From Clostridium paridis (GTDB taxonomy: Bacteria > Bacillota > Clostridia > Clostridiales > Clostridiaceae), in NCBI RefSeq assembly GCF_016765615.1, contig NZ_JAESWA010000017.1, forward strand, positions 388,057-452,056: a stretch of 64,000 nt of DNA, in the 5' to 3' direction. Position numbers and translations under genes: made by a program. Under the pieces are notes generated by a model that made no database searches, was not told the origin of the DNA, and was given only the letters and a program-made list of their open reading frames with translations. This document shows, piece by piece, positions 51,607 through 61,686 of this stretch. How positions within the stretch are numbered: position 1 is the first letter of the stretch; each line of letters starts with the position of its first letter.

Positions 51607-53562
51607 CTAATTATTTTCATAACACTTTTTTACTCTCAAAAGATTAGTATTTATTTTATATAAAATATTATTTCTATATTGTATTACCTTTGAAATATTA
51701 TTTTCTGTGTACTTCTCAAGCTTTTCCATAAATTCATCAGCTGCTATTTCTTTTGAGTAGACCATTCCTAGTCCTTTTTCCCATGAAGCTGTTAACGTTG
51801 GATTTAATAGTGATGGAATAGATGCTTTTATAACCTCATATATCATTTCTCCTTTTTTAGTTGGAGTTAGAATTTGAGTTTTATTATTTGAAGTTAGATA
51901 TTCTATCCTAATTAACTTCTTAATTATCTCTGCTCTAGTTGCCGACGTCCCTATTCCACTACCTTTTATTTGCTCTCTTAGTTCATCATCTTCTATAAGC
52001 TTTCCTGCATTTTCCATAGCGATGATTATAGATCCTGTCGTATATCTTTTAGGAGGTGTTGTTTCTCCTTCTTTTATATTTAAATCTTTAAGTGGAAGCT
52101 TCTTTCCCTTTTTTAATTGAGTTATATCAAGTTCTTTCTCTTCTTGAGATTCTTTTCCTAAGATCTCTAGATATCCTTTCTCAACTAAAATCTTCTTAGT
52201 AAAGTTAAATCTTTCTCTATCCACTTCAACTGTTAAATTAGTTTTATTATATTTTGCTGGTGGAAAGAAAATACTTAAAAATCTTCTTATAACTAGCTCA
52301 TAAACCTCTTGCTCTAAGGAGGTTAATCCCGATGCATTATATTCTCCTGTTGGAATAATTGCATAGTGATCTGTAATTTTAGAATCATCTACATATTTAC
52401 TTTTTACTAGATTTTGTGACCACTTATTCTCTGATATCTTTTTAAGGTACTCTTTACACCAAGTTTCGGGGTGATTCTTATATAAAGCTGATAGGTTTTT
52501 ACCTATATCCTTTGCTACTGCTTTAGATAATACTCTTGCATCTGTTCTTGGATACGTTAGCATCTTTTTTTCATATAACTTTTGAGCGATTCCCAAAGTT
52601 TCATCTGGACTTATTTTAAACTTCTTAGTACATTCATTTTGAAGCTCTGCTAGATTAAATAGTAAAGGTGGATTCTTAGTTTCCTTTGTTTTCTTAACTT
52701 CTACTATCTCACCTTCTTCAAAGGAATTTAATCTATTAATAAGCTCTTCAGCAGTTTTTCTCTCCTTAAATCCAGTTTCATTATATAAAAATGGTGAATT
52801 GAAATATGTAGAACCTTCATAAACTTTCCATTCTAGATTTAACTCTGCATCGTTTAATAAAAAATTACTATTTACCTTAAAAAACGGAGTTTTAACAAAT
52901 TCTCTTATTTCTCTTTCCTTATCCACTACCATCGCAAGTACACAAGTCATAACTCTACCAACTGCTATTACAACTCTATCCTCTTTTAATACTGTTCCTA
53001 AGTTTCTCGCGTAAATAAGTGTTAGTAATCTTGAAAAATTTATTCCTAGTAAATAATCTTCCTTTGCCCTAAGATAAGCAGATGAACCTAATGAATCATA
53101 ATATTCTAGCGGCTTAGCCTCTTTTATTCCTCTTTTTATTTCTTCTTCAGTTTGAGAATCTATCCATACTCTAAACTTTTCTTTTTTAGGGTTCCCCGCC
53201 ATATGATCTACCAATCTATATATGTATTCTCCCTCACGTCCTGAGTCAGTACAAACGTATACTTTATCCACATCTTCTCTATTTAATAGACCTTTAACTA
53301 TTTCAAATTGCTTTGAAACAGATGGAATTACTTCGTACAAATACTCTTTGGGTAAAAAAGGTAATTGTTCAAGGTTCCAAAATTTTAATTTTTCATCATA
53401 TTTTTCTGGATAACTCATAGTAACCATATGTCCTACGCACCATGTAAAAATAGCCTTATCTCCTTCTATATAGCCATCCTGCCTTCTTCCTTCAATTTTC
53501 AAAATGTTGTAATAATCCATAGCCACAGAAGGCTTTTCCATGACAAAAAGAGCTTTTCCCAT
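51607..53562 (-). CDS. topB: DNA topoisomerase III
   Basis: A 651-residue type IA topoisomerase. The TOPRIM domain has ALFVMEKPSVAMDYY with the catalytic Glu and 'VYVCTDSGREGEYIYRLV' with the metal acidic residues. The active-site Tyr is in MLTYPRTDARVLS. 'GIGTSATRAEIIKKLI' is the conserved late block. The lack of a zinc-finger tail fits TopB rather than TopA. The ATG at 53562 has GGAG 6 nt upstream; an in-frame TTG at 53574 is rejected. Confidence 0.93.
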   Translation of the reverse strand: MGKALFVMEKPSVAMDYYNILKIEGRRQDGYIEGDKAIFTWCVGHMVTMSYPEKYDEKLKFWNLEQLPFLPKEYLYEVIPSVSKQFEIVKGLLNREDVDKVYVCTDSGREGEYIYRLVDHMAGNPKKEKFRVWIDSQTEEEIKRGIKEAKPLEYYDSLGSSAYLRAKEDYLLGINFSRLLTLIYARNLGTVLKEDRVVIAVGRVMTCVLAMVVDKEREIREFVKTPFFKVNSNFLLNDAELNLEWKVYEGSTYFNSPFLYNETGFKERKTAEELINRLNSFEEGEIVEVKKTKETKNPPLLFNLAELQNECTKKFKISPDETLGIAQKLYEKKMLTYPRTDARVLSKAVAKDIGKNLSALYKNHPETWCKEYLKKISENKWSQNLVKSKYVDDSKITDHYAIIPTGEYNASGLTSLEQEVYELVIRRFLSIFFPPAKYNKTNLTVEVDRERFNFTKKILVEKGYLEILGKESQEEKELDITQLKKGKKLPLKDLNIKEGETTPPKRYTTGSIIIAMENAGKLIEDDELREQIKGSGIGTSATRAEIIKKLIRIEYLTSNNKTQILTPTKKGEMIYEVIKASIPSLLNPTLTASWEKGLGMVYSKEIAADEFMEKLEKYTENNISKVIQYRNNILYKINTNLLRVKKCYENN

Positions 53563-53702
53563 ATATTTCTCCAATCCAAATTAATAAGACTCCTCTAGAT
53601 AAACTTAATGTTAGTTATCTATAAATAGGAGCCCCTAAATAAGCATTACTATTATACTATATTTTCGAATTTTTTTCAAAGGACATTAATATTTGCTTGT
53701 TG

Positions 53703-54203
53703 CTAAGCTTCATTTAATAACCAAATATAAAAGTTTAAAACCCCTGCAAATATTAGCCATAGTAAATATGGAATTAGTAATATTCCTGCAAGCTTATCCT
53801 TTCTAAAAAACTTAATAAATGTTATTAAAACTAAAATAAATAAAATAGCTAACTCTATACATGCTAGTCCATATAGTCTAAAACTAAAAAATATAAACAC
53901 CCATAAGTAATTAAATATTAATTGGATATAGTAAAAAAACATTGCTGAGGATACATCTTCTCCACTCATGCCAAGCATATAAATTCTGTAGGCTGAAACT
54001 CCCATTAGTAAGTATAATATAGCCCATACTATTGGAAAAACTATTCCTGGTGGAGCAAAAAATGGTTTTGTTAATTCTATATATTGCCCCATTGTGTTTC
54101 TATTTAAGTACCCTACCAACGCCCCTCCAATTAGAGGCATAAAAACTTGAATTAAAAATGTGCTTATCTTAAAATTACCCTTAACCTTAAAAGGATTTTT
54201 CAT
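53703..54203 (-). CDS. TspO/MBR family protein
   Basis: A 166-residue membrane protein with five hydrophobic segments. The family pattern 'KPFFAPPGIVFPIVWAILYLLMGVSAY' (split: KPFFAPPGIVFPIVW, then ILYLLMGVSAY), with 'QLIFNYLWVFIFF' and 'YLLWLIFAGVLNFYIWLLN', is diagnostic. TspO proteins bind porphyrins and affect stress response. AGAGGTG lies 7 nt before the ATG at 54203; an upstream ATG would add 19 residues. Divergent from the two-component operon that follows. Confidence 0.92.
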   Translation of the reverse strand: MKNPFKVKGNFKISTFLIQVFMPLIGGALVGYLNRNTMGQYIELTKPFFAPPGIVFPIVWAILYLLMGVSAYRIYMLGMSGEDVSSAMFFYYIQLIFNYLWVFIFFSFRLYGLACIELAILFILVLITFIKFFRKDKLAGILLIPYLLWLIFAGVLNFYIWLLNEA

Positions 54204-54310
54204 AATATCACCTCTCTTCATAAAATAATATATGTTCCCAGTTATGTTACTATTCTTCATTTATGTGTTATAATTTCTTAAGAACTATAGATTATAAAGG
54301 TGGTTTTAGT

Positions 54311-54997
54311 ATGAATATATTATTAGCTGAAGATGATAAAGACATTAGAGATTTGATAAGTTTACATCTCTCAACAGAAGATTTTGAAGTGTTTTTTGCT
54401 GAGGATGGCAGAAAAGCCATTGAAATTTTTGAAAATAATTCTATAGATTTAGCTATTCTAGATGTTATGATGCCTTACTTTGATGGTTTCGAGGTTCTTA
54501 AACATATAAGACAAGATAGTGAAATTCCAGTAATTTTCTTAACGGCTCGTGGTGATGATACAGATAAAATACTAGGACTTGGACTCGGTGCAGATGATTA
54601 CATGGTCAAGCCTTTTAGTCCTGTTGAACTTAAAGCAAGAATACATGCTCAATTAAGAAGATATTATAAATATTCTCCAGGTAAAAAACAAAATATTATA
54701 AAACTTGGCTATTTAACACTTGATAAAGAAAGCTGCCAGATATTTAAAGGTGATACTCTATTAGAATTAAATGCTAAAGAATTTAAAATTCTAGAGCTTC
54801 TCATTGAAAATCCAGGAAAAGTATATACTAAAAAGAAAATATACGAACTTGTTTGGGATGATACCTATTATGGCGATGATAATACCATAATGGTTCATAT
54901 GAGTCATATTCGTGAAAAAATTGAAGAGGATTCAAAAAAACCAACTTATCTTAAAACTATTAGAGGAATAGGATATAAAATGGAAAGGATTGAGTAA
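54311..54997 (+). CDS. OmpR-family response regulator
   Basis: A 228-residue regulator. The receiver has phospho-acceptor Asp 51 (LAILDVMMP) and Lys in 'DYMVKPFSPVELKARI'. The DNA-binding domain ends with 'MVHMSHIREKIEE' and TIRGIGYKM. The ATG at 54311 follows AAAGGTGG; an in-frame start at 54263 is rejected. The kinase gene follows after 2 bp. Confidence 0.92.
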   Translation: MNILLAEDDKDIRDLISLHLSTEDFEVFFAEDGRKAIEIFENNSIDLAILDVMMPYFDGFEVLKHIRQDSEIPVIFLTARGDDTDKILGLGLGADDYMVKPFSPVELKARIHAQLRRYYKYSPGKKQNIIKLGYLTLDKESCQIFKGDTLLELNAKEFKILELLIENPGKVYTKKKIYELVWDDTYYGDDNTIMVHMSHIREKIEEDSKKPTYLKTIRGIGYKMERIE

Positions 54998-54999
54998 TC

Positions 55000-56490
55000 T
55001 TGAAGTTTCTAAAGCTAAGGAGAAAAAAAACCCTAGCAAATCTCCTTATGAAAAATTATGTCATATCATTTTTTCTTATGTTCTTTGTGCTTATATTATC
55101 TTTATTTATAAGTGCAATCATTGGAATGGTTTATTTTAAGGTAGATTTATCAGACCCTACCTCTCCTAAAAACTTTATGCAAGATGATTACACTAAAATT
55201 GATTCTAGTCCTATTTTGGATATGGATGGATATATGGTTATCATTGATAAAAATGGTAAAATAGTTAATAAGCAGGGGCAAGTTGCAGCTCCATTTGACA
55301 AAGACAAAATTTCAATTGCAGATATAAGCACGTTAATAAACTATAGTGAAAAAGAATCAAATTTTGTTTTGGATGTTAGAAAGAAAAATTTTCCATACGT
55401 ATATAGAACAGCTTATAATCATAAAAATGACTTTTTGATGGTAATTGGTATACCATCTAAAAAATATACAGAGTTAGAAATAGCCCCTAAAAGACTTACT
55501 GTTAAGCAATTTATTCTTATTTCCTTTAGTATTTTTATGTTGTTTTTCTTGCTAGTTTTTTATCTTTATTCAAGGATAACTTCATCCTACTTTTTGACAC
55601 CATTAAAGATATTAACCCATGGAGCTAAGAAGCTTGCTACTGGAAATTATAGCACTAGAATTAACTTAACTAGTAAGAACGAATTTAAAAATCTTGGTGA
55701 TGCTTTTAATATTATGGCTTCAAAAATTGAAGAAGAAACAAACTTAAGGGAAAAGTCTGAAGAATCAAGAAAAAGATTAATCTTAGACATATCTCATGAC
55801 TTAAAAACTCCACTTGCATCAGTGCTTGGCTACTCTGATTATTTAATACAAAATCCTGATTTACCAAAAGAAGATGTTATAAAATATCTTTCTGTTATTA
55901 AGAGAAACTCTGAAAGATCAAATAATTTAATTCTAGACTTATTTGATTATTCTAAGTTAGACTCTTGGAACTTTACTCTCTCAAAAGAGAAAGAAGATAT
56001 TTGTGAATTTTTAAGAGAATTCATAGCTTCATATATACCAAGACTTGAAGAGAATGGATTTGAATATGATTTTGATATTCCTGAAAAAGAAATACCATTA
56101 CTTTTTGACAGAAAAAATCTAGATAGAGCATTAGGAAACATAGTAATAAACAGCACTAAATACAATCCTAACGGGACTTTATTAAAAATATCTTGCTTTG
56201 AAAAAAATAATTATTTAAATATAATTATTGAAGATAATGGCGTTGGAATACCTAAGAATGAAGCTCAAAGTATGTTTGATCCTTTTACTCGTGGAGATAA
56301 ATCTAGAACCTCAGAAAATACTGGCACAGGCTTAGGACTAGCAATTACCAAAACTATTATAACTAAACATAATGGTACTATAACTCTTGAAAGTGAACTT
56401 AATAAAGGCTGTAAATTTATTATTAAGTTGCCCTTAAATAACTTAAAGAAAAAGTATAATTTAAAGCCTTTTAATATGAATCTTATTTAA
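55000..56490 (+). CDS. Sensor histidine kinase
   Basis: A 496-residue kinase. Membrane helices are at about 19-45 and 170-190, with a 125-residue extracytoplasmic sensor between them. HAMP is at about 198-250, the H-box His 266 in LDISHDLKTPLAS, and the ATPase domain has 'NIVINSTKYNPNG' and 'NTGTGLGLAITKTII'. The start is TTG at 55000. Partner of the preceding regulator. A small lipoprotein gene follows. Confidence 0.92.
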   Translation: MKFLKLRRKKTLANLLMKNYVISFFLMFFVLILSLFISAIIGMVYFKVDLSDPTSPKNFMQDDYTKIDSSPILDMDGYMVIIDKNGKIVNKQGQVAAPFDKDKISIADISTLINYSEKESNFVLDVRKKNFPYVYRTAYNHKNDFLMVIGIPSKKYTELEIAPKRLTVKQFILISFSIFMLFFLLVFYLYSRITSSYFLTPLKILTHGAKKLATGNYSTRINLTSKNEFKNLGDAFNIMASKIEEETNLREKSEESRKRLILDISHDLKTPLASVLGYSDYLIQNPDLPKEDVIKYLSVIKRNSERSNNLILDLFDYSKLDSWNFTLSKEKEDICEFLREFIASYIPRLEENGFEYDFDIPEKEIPLLFDRKNLDRALGNIVINSTKYNPNGTLLKISCFEKNNYLNIIIEDNGVGIPKNEAQSMFDPFTRGDKSRTSENTGTGLGLAITKTIITKHNGTITLESELNKGCKFIIKLPLNNLKKKYNLKPFNMNLI

Positions 56491-56516
56491 ATTTCCGAAT
56501 ATGGAGTGAATGTAGT

Positions 56517-57053
56517 ATGAAATTAAAAATTACTTCTCTGCTTATGATTTTTGCTTTTTGTATATCTTTTATTGGGTGTACACAATCACAATCAGATAAT
56601 ATTAATGGAAAACAAATAGGTAAAAATATCGAAAATGCTTTATCTATGCCAGATAAAATCATTATTTACAGTAATAATACTTCAAAAGTATTAGATAAAA
56701 CCAATTCAGATTTCAAGAAATTAGTTGATTTAACAAATAGCAGATTTCATAACAAATTATCTACATCACAAGATATTATAGATGATACAACAATAGAAAG
56801 CATGAAAAAAGATGGATTAGGGATGGAATTTATTTATTCTAATGAGCAAGACCTATCAATAAAGGGAGATGGATTTCAGCCTTTTAAATACCATAAATTA
56901 TATTTTCAATTGACAAGTGAAAAGTATGGTAATGCGCAGGGTTCTTCTGTTCATACATTGCAGTATGGAGATAAGGATCATTATAAAGATTGTTCAAGAG
57001 GGCCTCTAAGATATTCAGAAGAACTAATTAAAATAGTAGAAAACTTAAAATAA
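56517..57053 (+). CDS. Lipoprotein of unknown function
   Basis: A 178-residue protein with a lipoprotein signal (lipobox FIGC, Cys 21) and no recognised domain. It lies 26 bp after the kinase gene and GGAGTG precedes the ATG, so it belongs to the two-component operon. Possibly a sensor accessory or a target. Confidence 0.75.
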   Translation: MKLKITSLLMIFAFCISFIGCTQSQSDNINGKQIGKNIENALSMPDKIIIYSNNTSKVLDKTNSDFKKLVDLTNSRFHNKLSTSQDIIDDTTIESMKKDGLGMEFIYSNEQDLSIKGDGFQPFKYHKLYFQLTSEKYGNAQGSSVHTLQYGDKDHYKDCSRGPLRYSEELIKIVENLK

Positions 57054-57091
57054 TAATTTAGATTTAATCACAATATTCATAAAGAATAAGT

Positions 57092-57118
57092 TATGGGAAG
57101 TCACTTTGACTTCCCATA
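57092..57118. terminator. Bidirectional hairpin terminator
   Basis: Stem TATGGGAAGTCA / TGACTTCCCATA (12 bp, short loop) between the lipoprotein gene and the convergent kinase gene. Confidence 0.8.
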
Positions 57119-57122
57119 AAAT

Positions 57123-59117
57123 TTAAATATATATATCCGAGAATTCTATATCTATTTTTTCATCTACGTTACCTATTATAAAAGAATTGTTTTCACTCTC
57201 TGATATAGTTTCATCATAGGGTAAAGTAATTAAGAATTCATTTCCAAAATCCTTTTCAGTATTTAAGATAAGCTCGCCACCTTGCAGCTCTATTAAACTC
57301 TTACATAAATATAAACCTAACCCACTACCTTCTTTATCTCTATTAAGTGATTTATTTATTCTTGTAAACTTGTCAAAGAGGTATGGTTTTATGTCCTGAG
57401 ATATAGCTGGCCCATCATTTTTAACACTAATGTATAACTTGTCTTCTTTATTGCTAATATTTATATAAATATATCCATTTTCCTTTCCGTACTTAATTGA
57501 ATTTGAAAGTAAATTCAAAACTGCTCTTTCAATAAGTTCTCCGTCACAAGATGCAAAAATTTCTTCCTCTTCTGCATCAAAAACTAAAGTCATTTTTACT
57601 TTTCTTAAATATCTAACAGAAGCTTGTGCTACATTTTCCACTAGTTCTACTATGTTATATACTCCATACGTAGGAACCAAATACTCCTCAGATATTCTAT
57701 TAGTATCTATAAAATTATTTATAGTCCTAATTAATCTCAGACAATTTTGTTTAATTACTCCACTATTTCTTTCAAGCGCTTCATAATTGTTATCAACTAT
57801 ATATAATCCTTTAACCTGTAAAGAAGAGTATATTAAATTAATAGGAGTTCTTAATTCATGTGATATATTTGAAAAAAATTGATTTTTTAATTTTTCCTCA
57901 GCTAAATTTTTTTCTAACTCCTCTTTTAACTTAAAGTTTTTATTATTTTCGGTTACATCCTTAATAAACAATATTTTAGCTTCAGCTTCTGATTTGAAAA
58001 CATAAACCTCCAAATCTCTTACTTTGCCTAATATTTCTTTCTTAATAGAATATTGAATATACCCACTTATAGAAAAATCAGTTAATTCTATTTCTAATAT
58101 GTCTAAAATATCTTTTAAATGCCTTCCTTCTATATTTACATTGTATCCATTAATGTAATATCCAATGGATTCATTGGAATATGAAACTCTATCCTCGTTG
58201 AATATTATTATACCATCAGAAATTGATTCAATTAAGGATACATATTTATTTTCACTTCTAACCAAAATACTCTTAACTTCACTCAATATTTTCATTCGTT
58301 CTTGTAAGGTCCTATTCAAAACTACCTGTATCTTTTCTACCTCTCTTAGTTCTTTATATATTCCATTATAAGTTTTATAAAATACAAATCTACCTATAGC
58401 GTCATATAAAGTATAATAGAAAATATACTTTAGTATATGTGCCAAAATTAGTGTATCTAGATCAAACTTAAAGTGTAACATTGCCACGAATTCATATGAA
58501 ATTTCAAAAAACAAAATTAAATATAGGTATATCTGTTCTTTTCTACCTATAACTTCACGATTTTTAGCTATTAAAATTATTGTAATCAAAAGTAACCCAT
58601 ATAGTAACAACCAACCGTTAATAATATATTGAGTTACATCTTTATTCATTATTACACCTAGTTCAACTAATATTCCCAAAAGTGTAATTATAATAAGGAG
58701 AAATCCATAAGACACAAAGATAGTTTTATTATTTACCTTATATTTTATAAACAATATAGATAAAATAATTAAACTATAATCTAAAAAGTTATTGCTTACC
58801 CAAATGAATATGGTGCTTATGAATGCGTTTTGTTCTGAGATTGAAGAATTAACAAACATAACATGCAGAAAGTCTAATGAACACATAAGAGGAAACCCAT
58901 ATCCAATATATTTAAAAACAGACTTTTCATTACTACTTCTGGCAAATGAAATCAATGCCATGGATAAACCCAGTGCAGTACATATAAATTCTATTAATAT
59001 ATGAAATAAGCTATAATTATTGGTGAATATATATAAAACAAGCAGGGCCATCAACAATGGAATAAAGATTCTTATTCCTATATTTTTCTTAATTTTACTT
59101 ACTTCTAAGTCAATCAT
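57123..59117 (-). CDS. Membrane histidine kinase with MASE3-type sensor and PAS domain
   Basis: A 664-residue kinase. Seven or eight membrane helices fill residues 14-245 with the MASE3-like 'YGFPLMCSLDFLHVMFVNS'. A PAS region follows at about 290-390. The H-box His 420 is in SNISHELRTPINL, and the ATPase domain has 'AVLNLLSNSIKYGKENG' and 'EGSGLGLYLCKSLIELQGG'. No response regulator is adjacent. It is 6 bp downstream of a related kinase gene. Orphan kinases of this build in clostridia can feed Spo0A, but that is inference. Confidence 0.87.
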   Translation of the reverse strand: MIDLEVSKIKKNIGIRIFIPLLMALLVLYIFTNNYSLFHILIEFICTALGLSMALISFARSSNEKSVFKYIGYGFPLMCSLDFLHVMFVNSSISEQNAFISTIFIWVSNNFLDYSLIILSILFIKYKVNNKTIFVSYGFLLIIITLLGILVELGVIMNKDVTQYIINGWLLLYGLLLITIILIAKNREVIGRKEQIYLYLILFFEISYEFVAMLHFKFDLDTLILAHILKYIFYYTLYDAIGRFVFYKTYNGIYKELREVEKIQVVLNRTLQERMKILSEVKSILVRSENKYVSLIESISDGIIIFNEDRVSYSNESIGYYINGYNVNIEGRHLKDILDILEIELTDFSISGYIQYSIKKEILGKVRDLEVYVFKSEAEAKILFIKDVTENNKNFKLKEELEKNLAEEKLKNQFFSNISHELRTPINLIYSSLQVKGLYIVDNNYEALERNSGVIKQNCLRLIRTINNFIDTNRISEEYLVPTYGVYNIVELVENVAQASVRYLRKVKMTLVFDAEEEEIFASCDGELIERAVLNLLSNSIKYGKENGYIYINISNKEDKLYISVKNDGPAISQDIKPYLFDKFTRINKSLNRDKEGSGLGLYLCKSLIELQGGELILNTEKDFGNEFLITLPYDETISESENNSFIIGNVDEKIDIEFSDIYI

Positions 59118-59123
59118 TGTTAT

Positions 59124-61049
59124 TTAATTCCCCTTTTTAAAAGTCAAAGTTACTGTTGTCCCAACATTTAACTTAGATTCTATTGTTATTTTTCCACCCT
59201 GAAGTTCAGTAAGATTTTTAACCACATACAAACCTATTCCATTTCCTACTTTGCCATACTCATTTTTACCTCTTTCATATCTATTGCACGCTTTATTCAT
59301 AAATTCTTCTTCCATTCCTATACCATTGTCCACCACTCTTATTTTCACTTCTTCATCAATTAGAGAAATGCTTACCAAAATGGCTCCTCCTCTATTTGAA
59401 AACTTCAATGCATTAGAAATTAAATTTAGTATAATCCTTTCCACAAACTCACTATCCATATAAATATATATTTCTTCTTCTAAGGTATCAAAAATTAAAT
59501 GTACATCCTTTGCTCTAGCATATTCTACTAAATTCATTGTTTGGTCTTCTATTACCTCAACTATATTACCTAACTGCATATTTGGTTTTAAATAATGAGA
59601 AGTTAATTTTGAACTATCAATTAAATTATTTGTAAGTCTTATAAGTGATAAACAATTATCTCTAGATAGTTGATTATACTTTTTCACTTCATCAATATTA
59701 TTTTTTTCAATTAATAACTTCTCTAATTGAGTTGCTGAATATATTACATTTATTGGAGTTTTAATATCATGACTAATATTAGATAGAAAGTCTCCTCTTA
59801 TTTTATCCTCTATTTTCTTTTGTTCTAGATTTCTTTTTATCTCTTCTATTTTCACCACTTCTGTTCTATCCTTAATTTGTACTAAACACTGGCTATCGTC
59901 TTCTGATAGCTGTATGAATTGAAATACTAAATAATATTTTAAGTCACCTTTTCCTAGTGTTGCTTCGTATATATTTGAAAAATCTACACTTGTCCCATTT
60001 TTACTAAATATCGCTTCATTAAAACTTACTAGGTCAGTAAGCTTCTTATTTATTACTCTTTTTAGTTTTTTCTCCTCAAAATAATCCAGAAAGGCAGAAT
60101 TTGCGTATATTATTCTACCGTTGGACAAGTTTAACATTAACATTGGTATAGGCAAATTTTTAAATAAATTTTTAAACATGTCCTCACGCTTAAATACTCT
60201 ATTTTTTGAAGACTCCAGTTCAAGATTTTTGGATAGTATAACCTTATTTAATAGATTTAACTCATTATTTCTTTCAAACAGATCATTAAAAAGAATATCA
60301 TAAGAGTTATTTAAGAGTTTTTGAAATATGCACCCATAAAATATTATTTGAGATGCTAATTTAATTAAATCATATGCAGGATTTAATATCATTTCTTTAA
60401 ACAATACCATCTGTATTGTATTAATAATGAATGCTACTAAGATTATATATGAATATATCTTAAAATAGTTTATGTTCATCCCCTTCTTTATGCTGAAGCC
60501 GTTAAAAGAGATGACTGCATATATAAATACAGTTATTGCTAAACAATTCCCTATAATATTAAATAGATGTCTATTTGATATTGTTATTGAAAGCGTAAAG
60601 CAAGTTATTAATGTTATTACTATTAATGAAATATATCTAATCTTAATATATTTCATATGGCTATTTCTAACAAAGTATGGTGTATAGGTTAACAATAAAG
60701 CAATTAAAATATCTGAGAAGAAATATATAAACTGCATATTTCCTTCAAAACTATTTTCAATAATCTCTGTTGGAACTAATTTAATAATATTAGCTATTGC
60801 TGATATAAAAAAAGTAATGGAAAAAAACTTAAAGTACTGACTCTTTATAATATTTGAAGTTGAATAAGTTAACATCATTATTGAAAAACTAACTACAATA
60901 TATATTAATCCAATTATATTTCTTGTTAAATTCGGAATAATTATATTCAAAATTGCAATAATAAAAGTTGCATATATACATATAAGCGATATTTTTTCTA
61001 ATATCACTCTATCTATATAGACAATTTTCTCTATCTCTTTGTTATACAT
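59124..61049 (-). CDS. Membrane histidine kinase, orphan, PAS-containing
   Basis: A 641-residue kinase related to the next gene. About eight membrane helices fill residues 18-245 and a PAS domain lies at about 290-395 ('LPIPMLMLNLSNGRIIYANSAF'). H-box His 427 is in SNISHDIKTPINV, and the ATPase domain has 'ILNLISNALKFSNRGG' and 'VGNGIGLYVVKNLTELQGG'. The membrane half is clearly different from its neighbour's, so the two sense different things. AGGAGG precedes the ATG. No regulator gene nearby. Confidence 0.87.
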   Translation of the reverse strand: MYNKEIEKIVYIDRVILEKISLICIYATFIIAILNIIIPNLTRNIIGLIYIVVSFSIMMLTYSTSNIIKSQYFKFFSITFFISAIANIIKLVPTEIIENSFEGNMQFIYFFSDILIALLLTYTPYFVRNSHMKYIKIRYISLIVITLITCFTLSITISNRHLFNIIGNCLAITVFIYAVISFNGFSIKKGMNINYFKIYSYIILVAFIINTIQMVLFKEMILNPAYDLIKLASQIIFYGCIFQKLLNNSYDILFNDLFERNNELNLLNKVILSKNLELESSKNRVFKREDMFKNLFKNLPIPMLMLNLSNGRIIYANSAFLDYFEEKKLKRVINKKLTDLVSFNEAIFSKNGTSVDFSNIYEATLGKGDLKYYLVFQFIQLSEDDSQCLVQIKDRTEVVKIEEIKRNLEQKKIEDKIRGDFLSNISHDIKTPINVIYSATQLEKLLIEKNNIDEVKKYNQLSRDNCLSLIRLTNNLIDSSKLTSHYLKPNMQLGNIVEVIEDQTMNLVEYARAKDVHLIFDTLEEEIYIYMDSEFVERIILNLISNALKFSNRGGAILVSISLIDEEVKIRVVDNGIGMEEEFMNKACNRYERGKNEYGKVGNGIGLYVVKNLTELQGGKITIESKLNVGTTVTLTFKKGN

Positions 61050-61207
61050 ATTTAATCCTCCTACATCTAAATTTTACCTAATCCAATGTAAAATGTGAAT
61101 AAAAAAGTTATAAATTGTAATTTTTTTATTAGTTAATTAAAATTTACTTAATATATTATACAAATCCTCTGTTTTTACTTGCTTTTCTGCTAATTATTTC
61201 AAAAGGG

Positions 61208-61615
61208 GTGATTGTTATATTAAAAGAATTTAAAGAATTTGCAATAAAAGGAAAGGTATTGGAGTTAGCAATCGGTGTTGTAGTTGGTGGTGCATTCGGT
61301 AAAATTGTAACTTCTTTGGTAAATGATATTATTATGCCAATTGTTGGTGGCCTAACTGGAGGTATTAATTTTACATATTTAAAATTCGTAATTAAAGAGG
61401 CTAATGGAAGTTTTCCAGGAGTTACACTTAACTACGGTAATTTCATCCAAAATGTAATTGATTTTCTTATAATTTCTTTTTCAATATTCCTATTTGTAAA
61501 ATCTATAAAAAAGTTAAAACAGCAGGATGAAGAATCAAAATCTGAGAAACCATCAGATGAGATTCTGCTTCTTCAAGAAATTAGAGACCTTTTAAGGAAT
61601 CAATCACAAAAATAA
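61208..61615 (+). CDS. mscL: Large-conductance mechanosensitive channel
   Basis: A 135-residue MscL, which opens under membrane tension in osmotic downshock. The first helix is '[21 protein letters not shown]' (split: [23 protein letters not shown]), followed by [10 protein letters not shown] and a second helix at about 85-107. The usual start is MLKEFKEFA, but here the codon at that place (61217) is ATA. The only standard in-frame start is a GTG at 61208 that touches AAAAGGGG. Initiation at ATT 61211 or ATA 61217 is also possible. The start is therefore uncertain. Confidence 0.85.
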   Translation: MIVILKEFKEFAIKGKVLELAIGVVVGGAFGKIVTSLVNDIIMPIVGGLTGGINFTYLKFVIKEANGSFPGVTLNYGNFIQNVIDFLIISFSIFLFVKSIKKLKQQDEESKSEKPSDEILLLQEIRDLLRNQSQK

Positions 61616-61635
61616 CTATATATATTACTAATTTA

Positions 61636-61673
61636 AATAAGCAGAAGCTTTATTAATACAGCTTCTGCTTATT
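61636..61673. terminator. Bidirectional hairpin terminator
   Basis: A 14-bp perfect stem (AATAAGCAGAAGCT and complement) with a 10-nt loop between mscL and the convergent TPR gene, followed by TTTTAT on the + side. Confidence 0.88.
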
Positions 61674-61686
61674 TTTATAAATTCGG

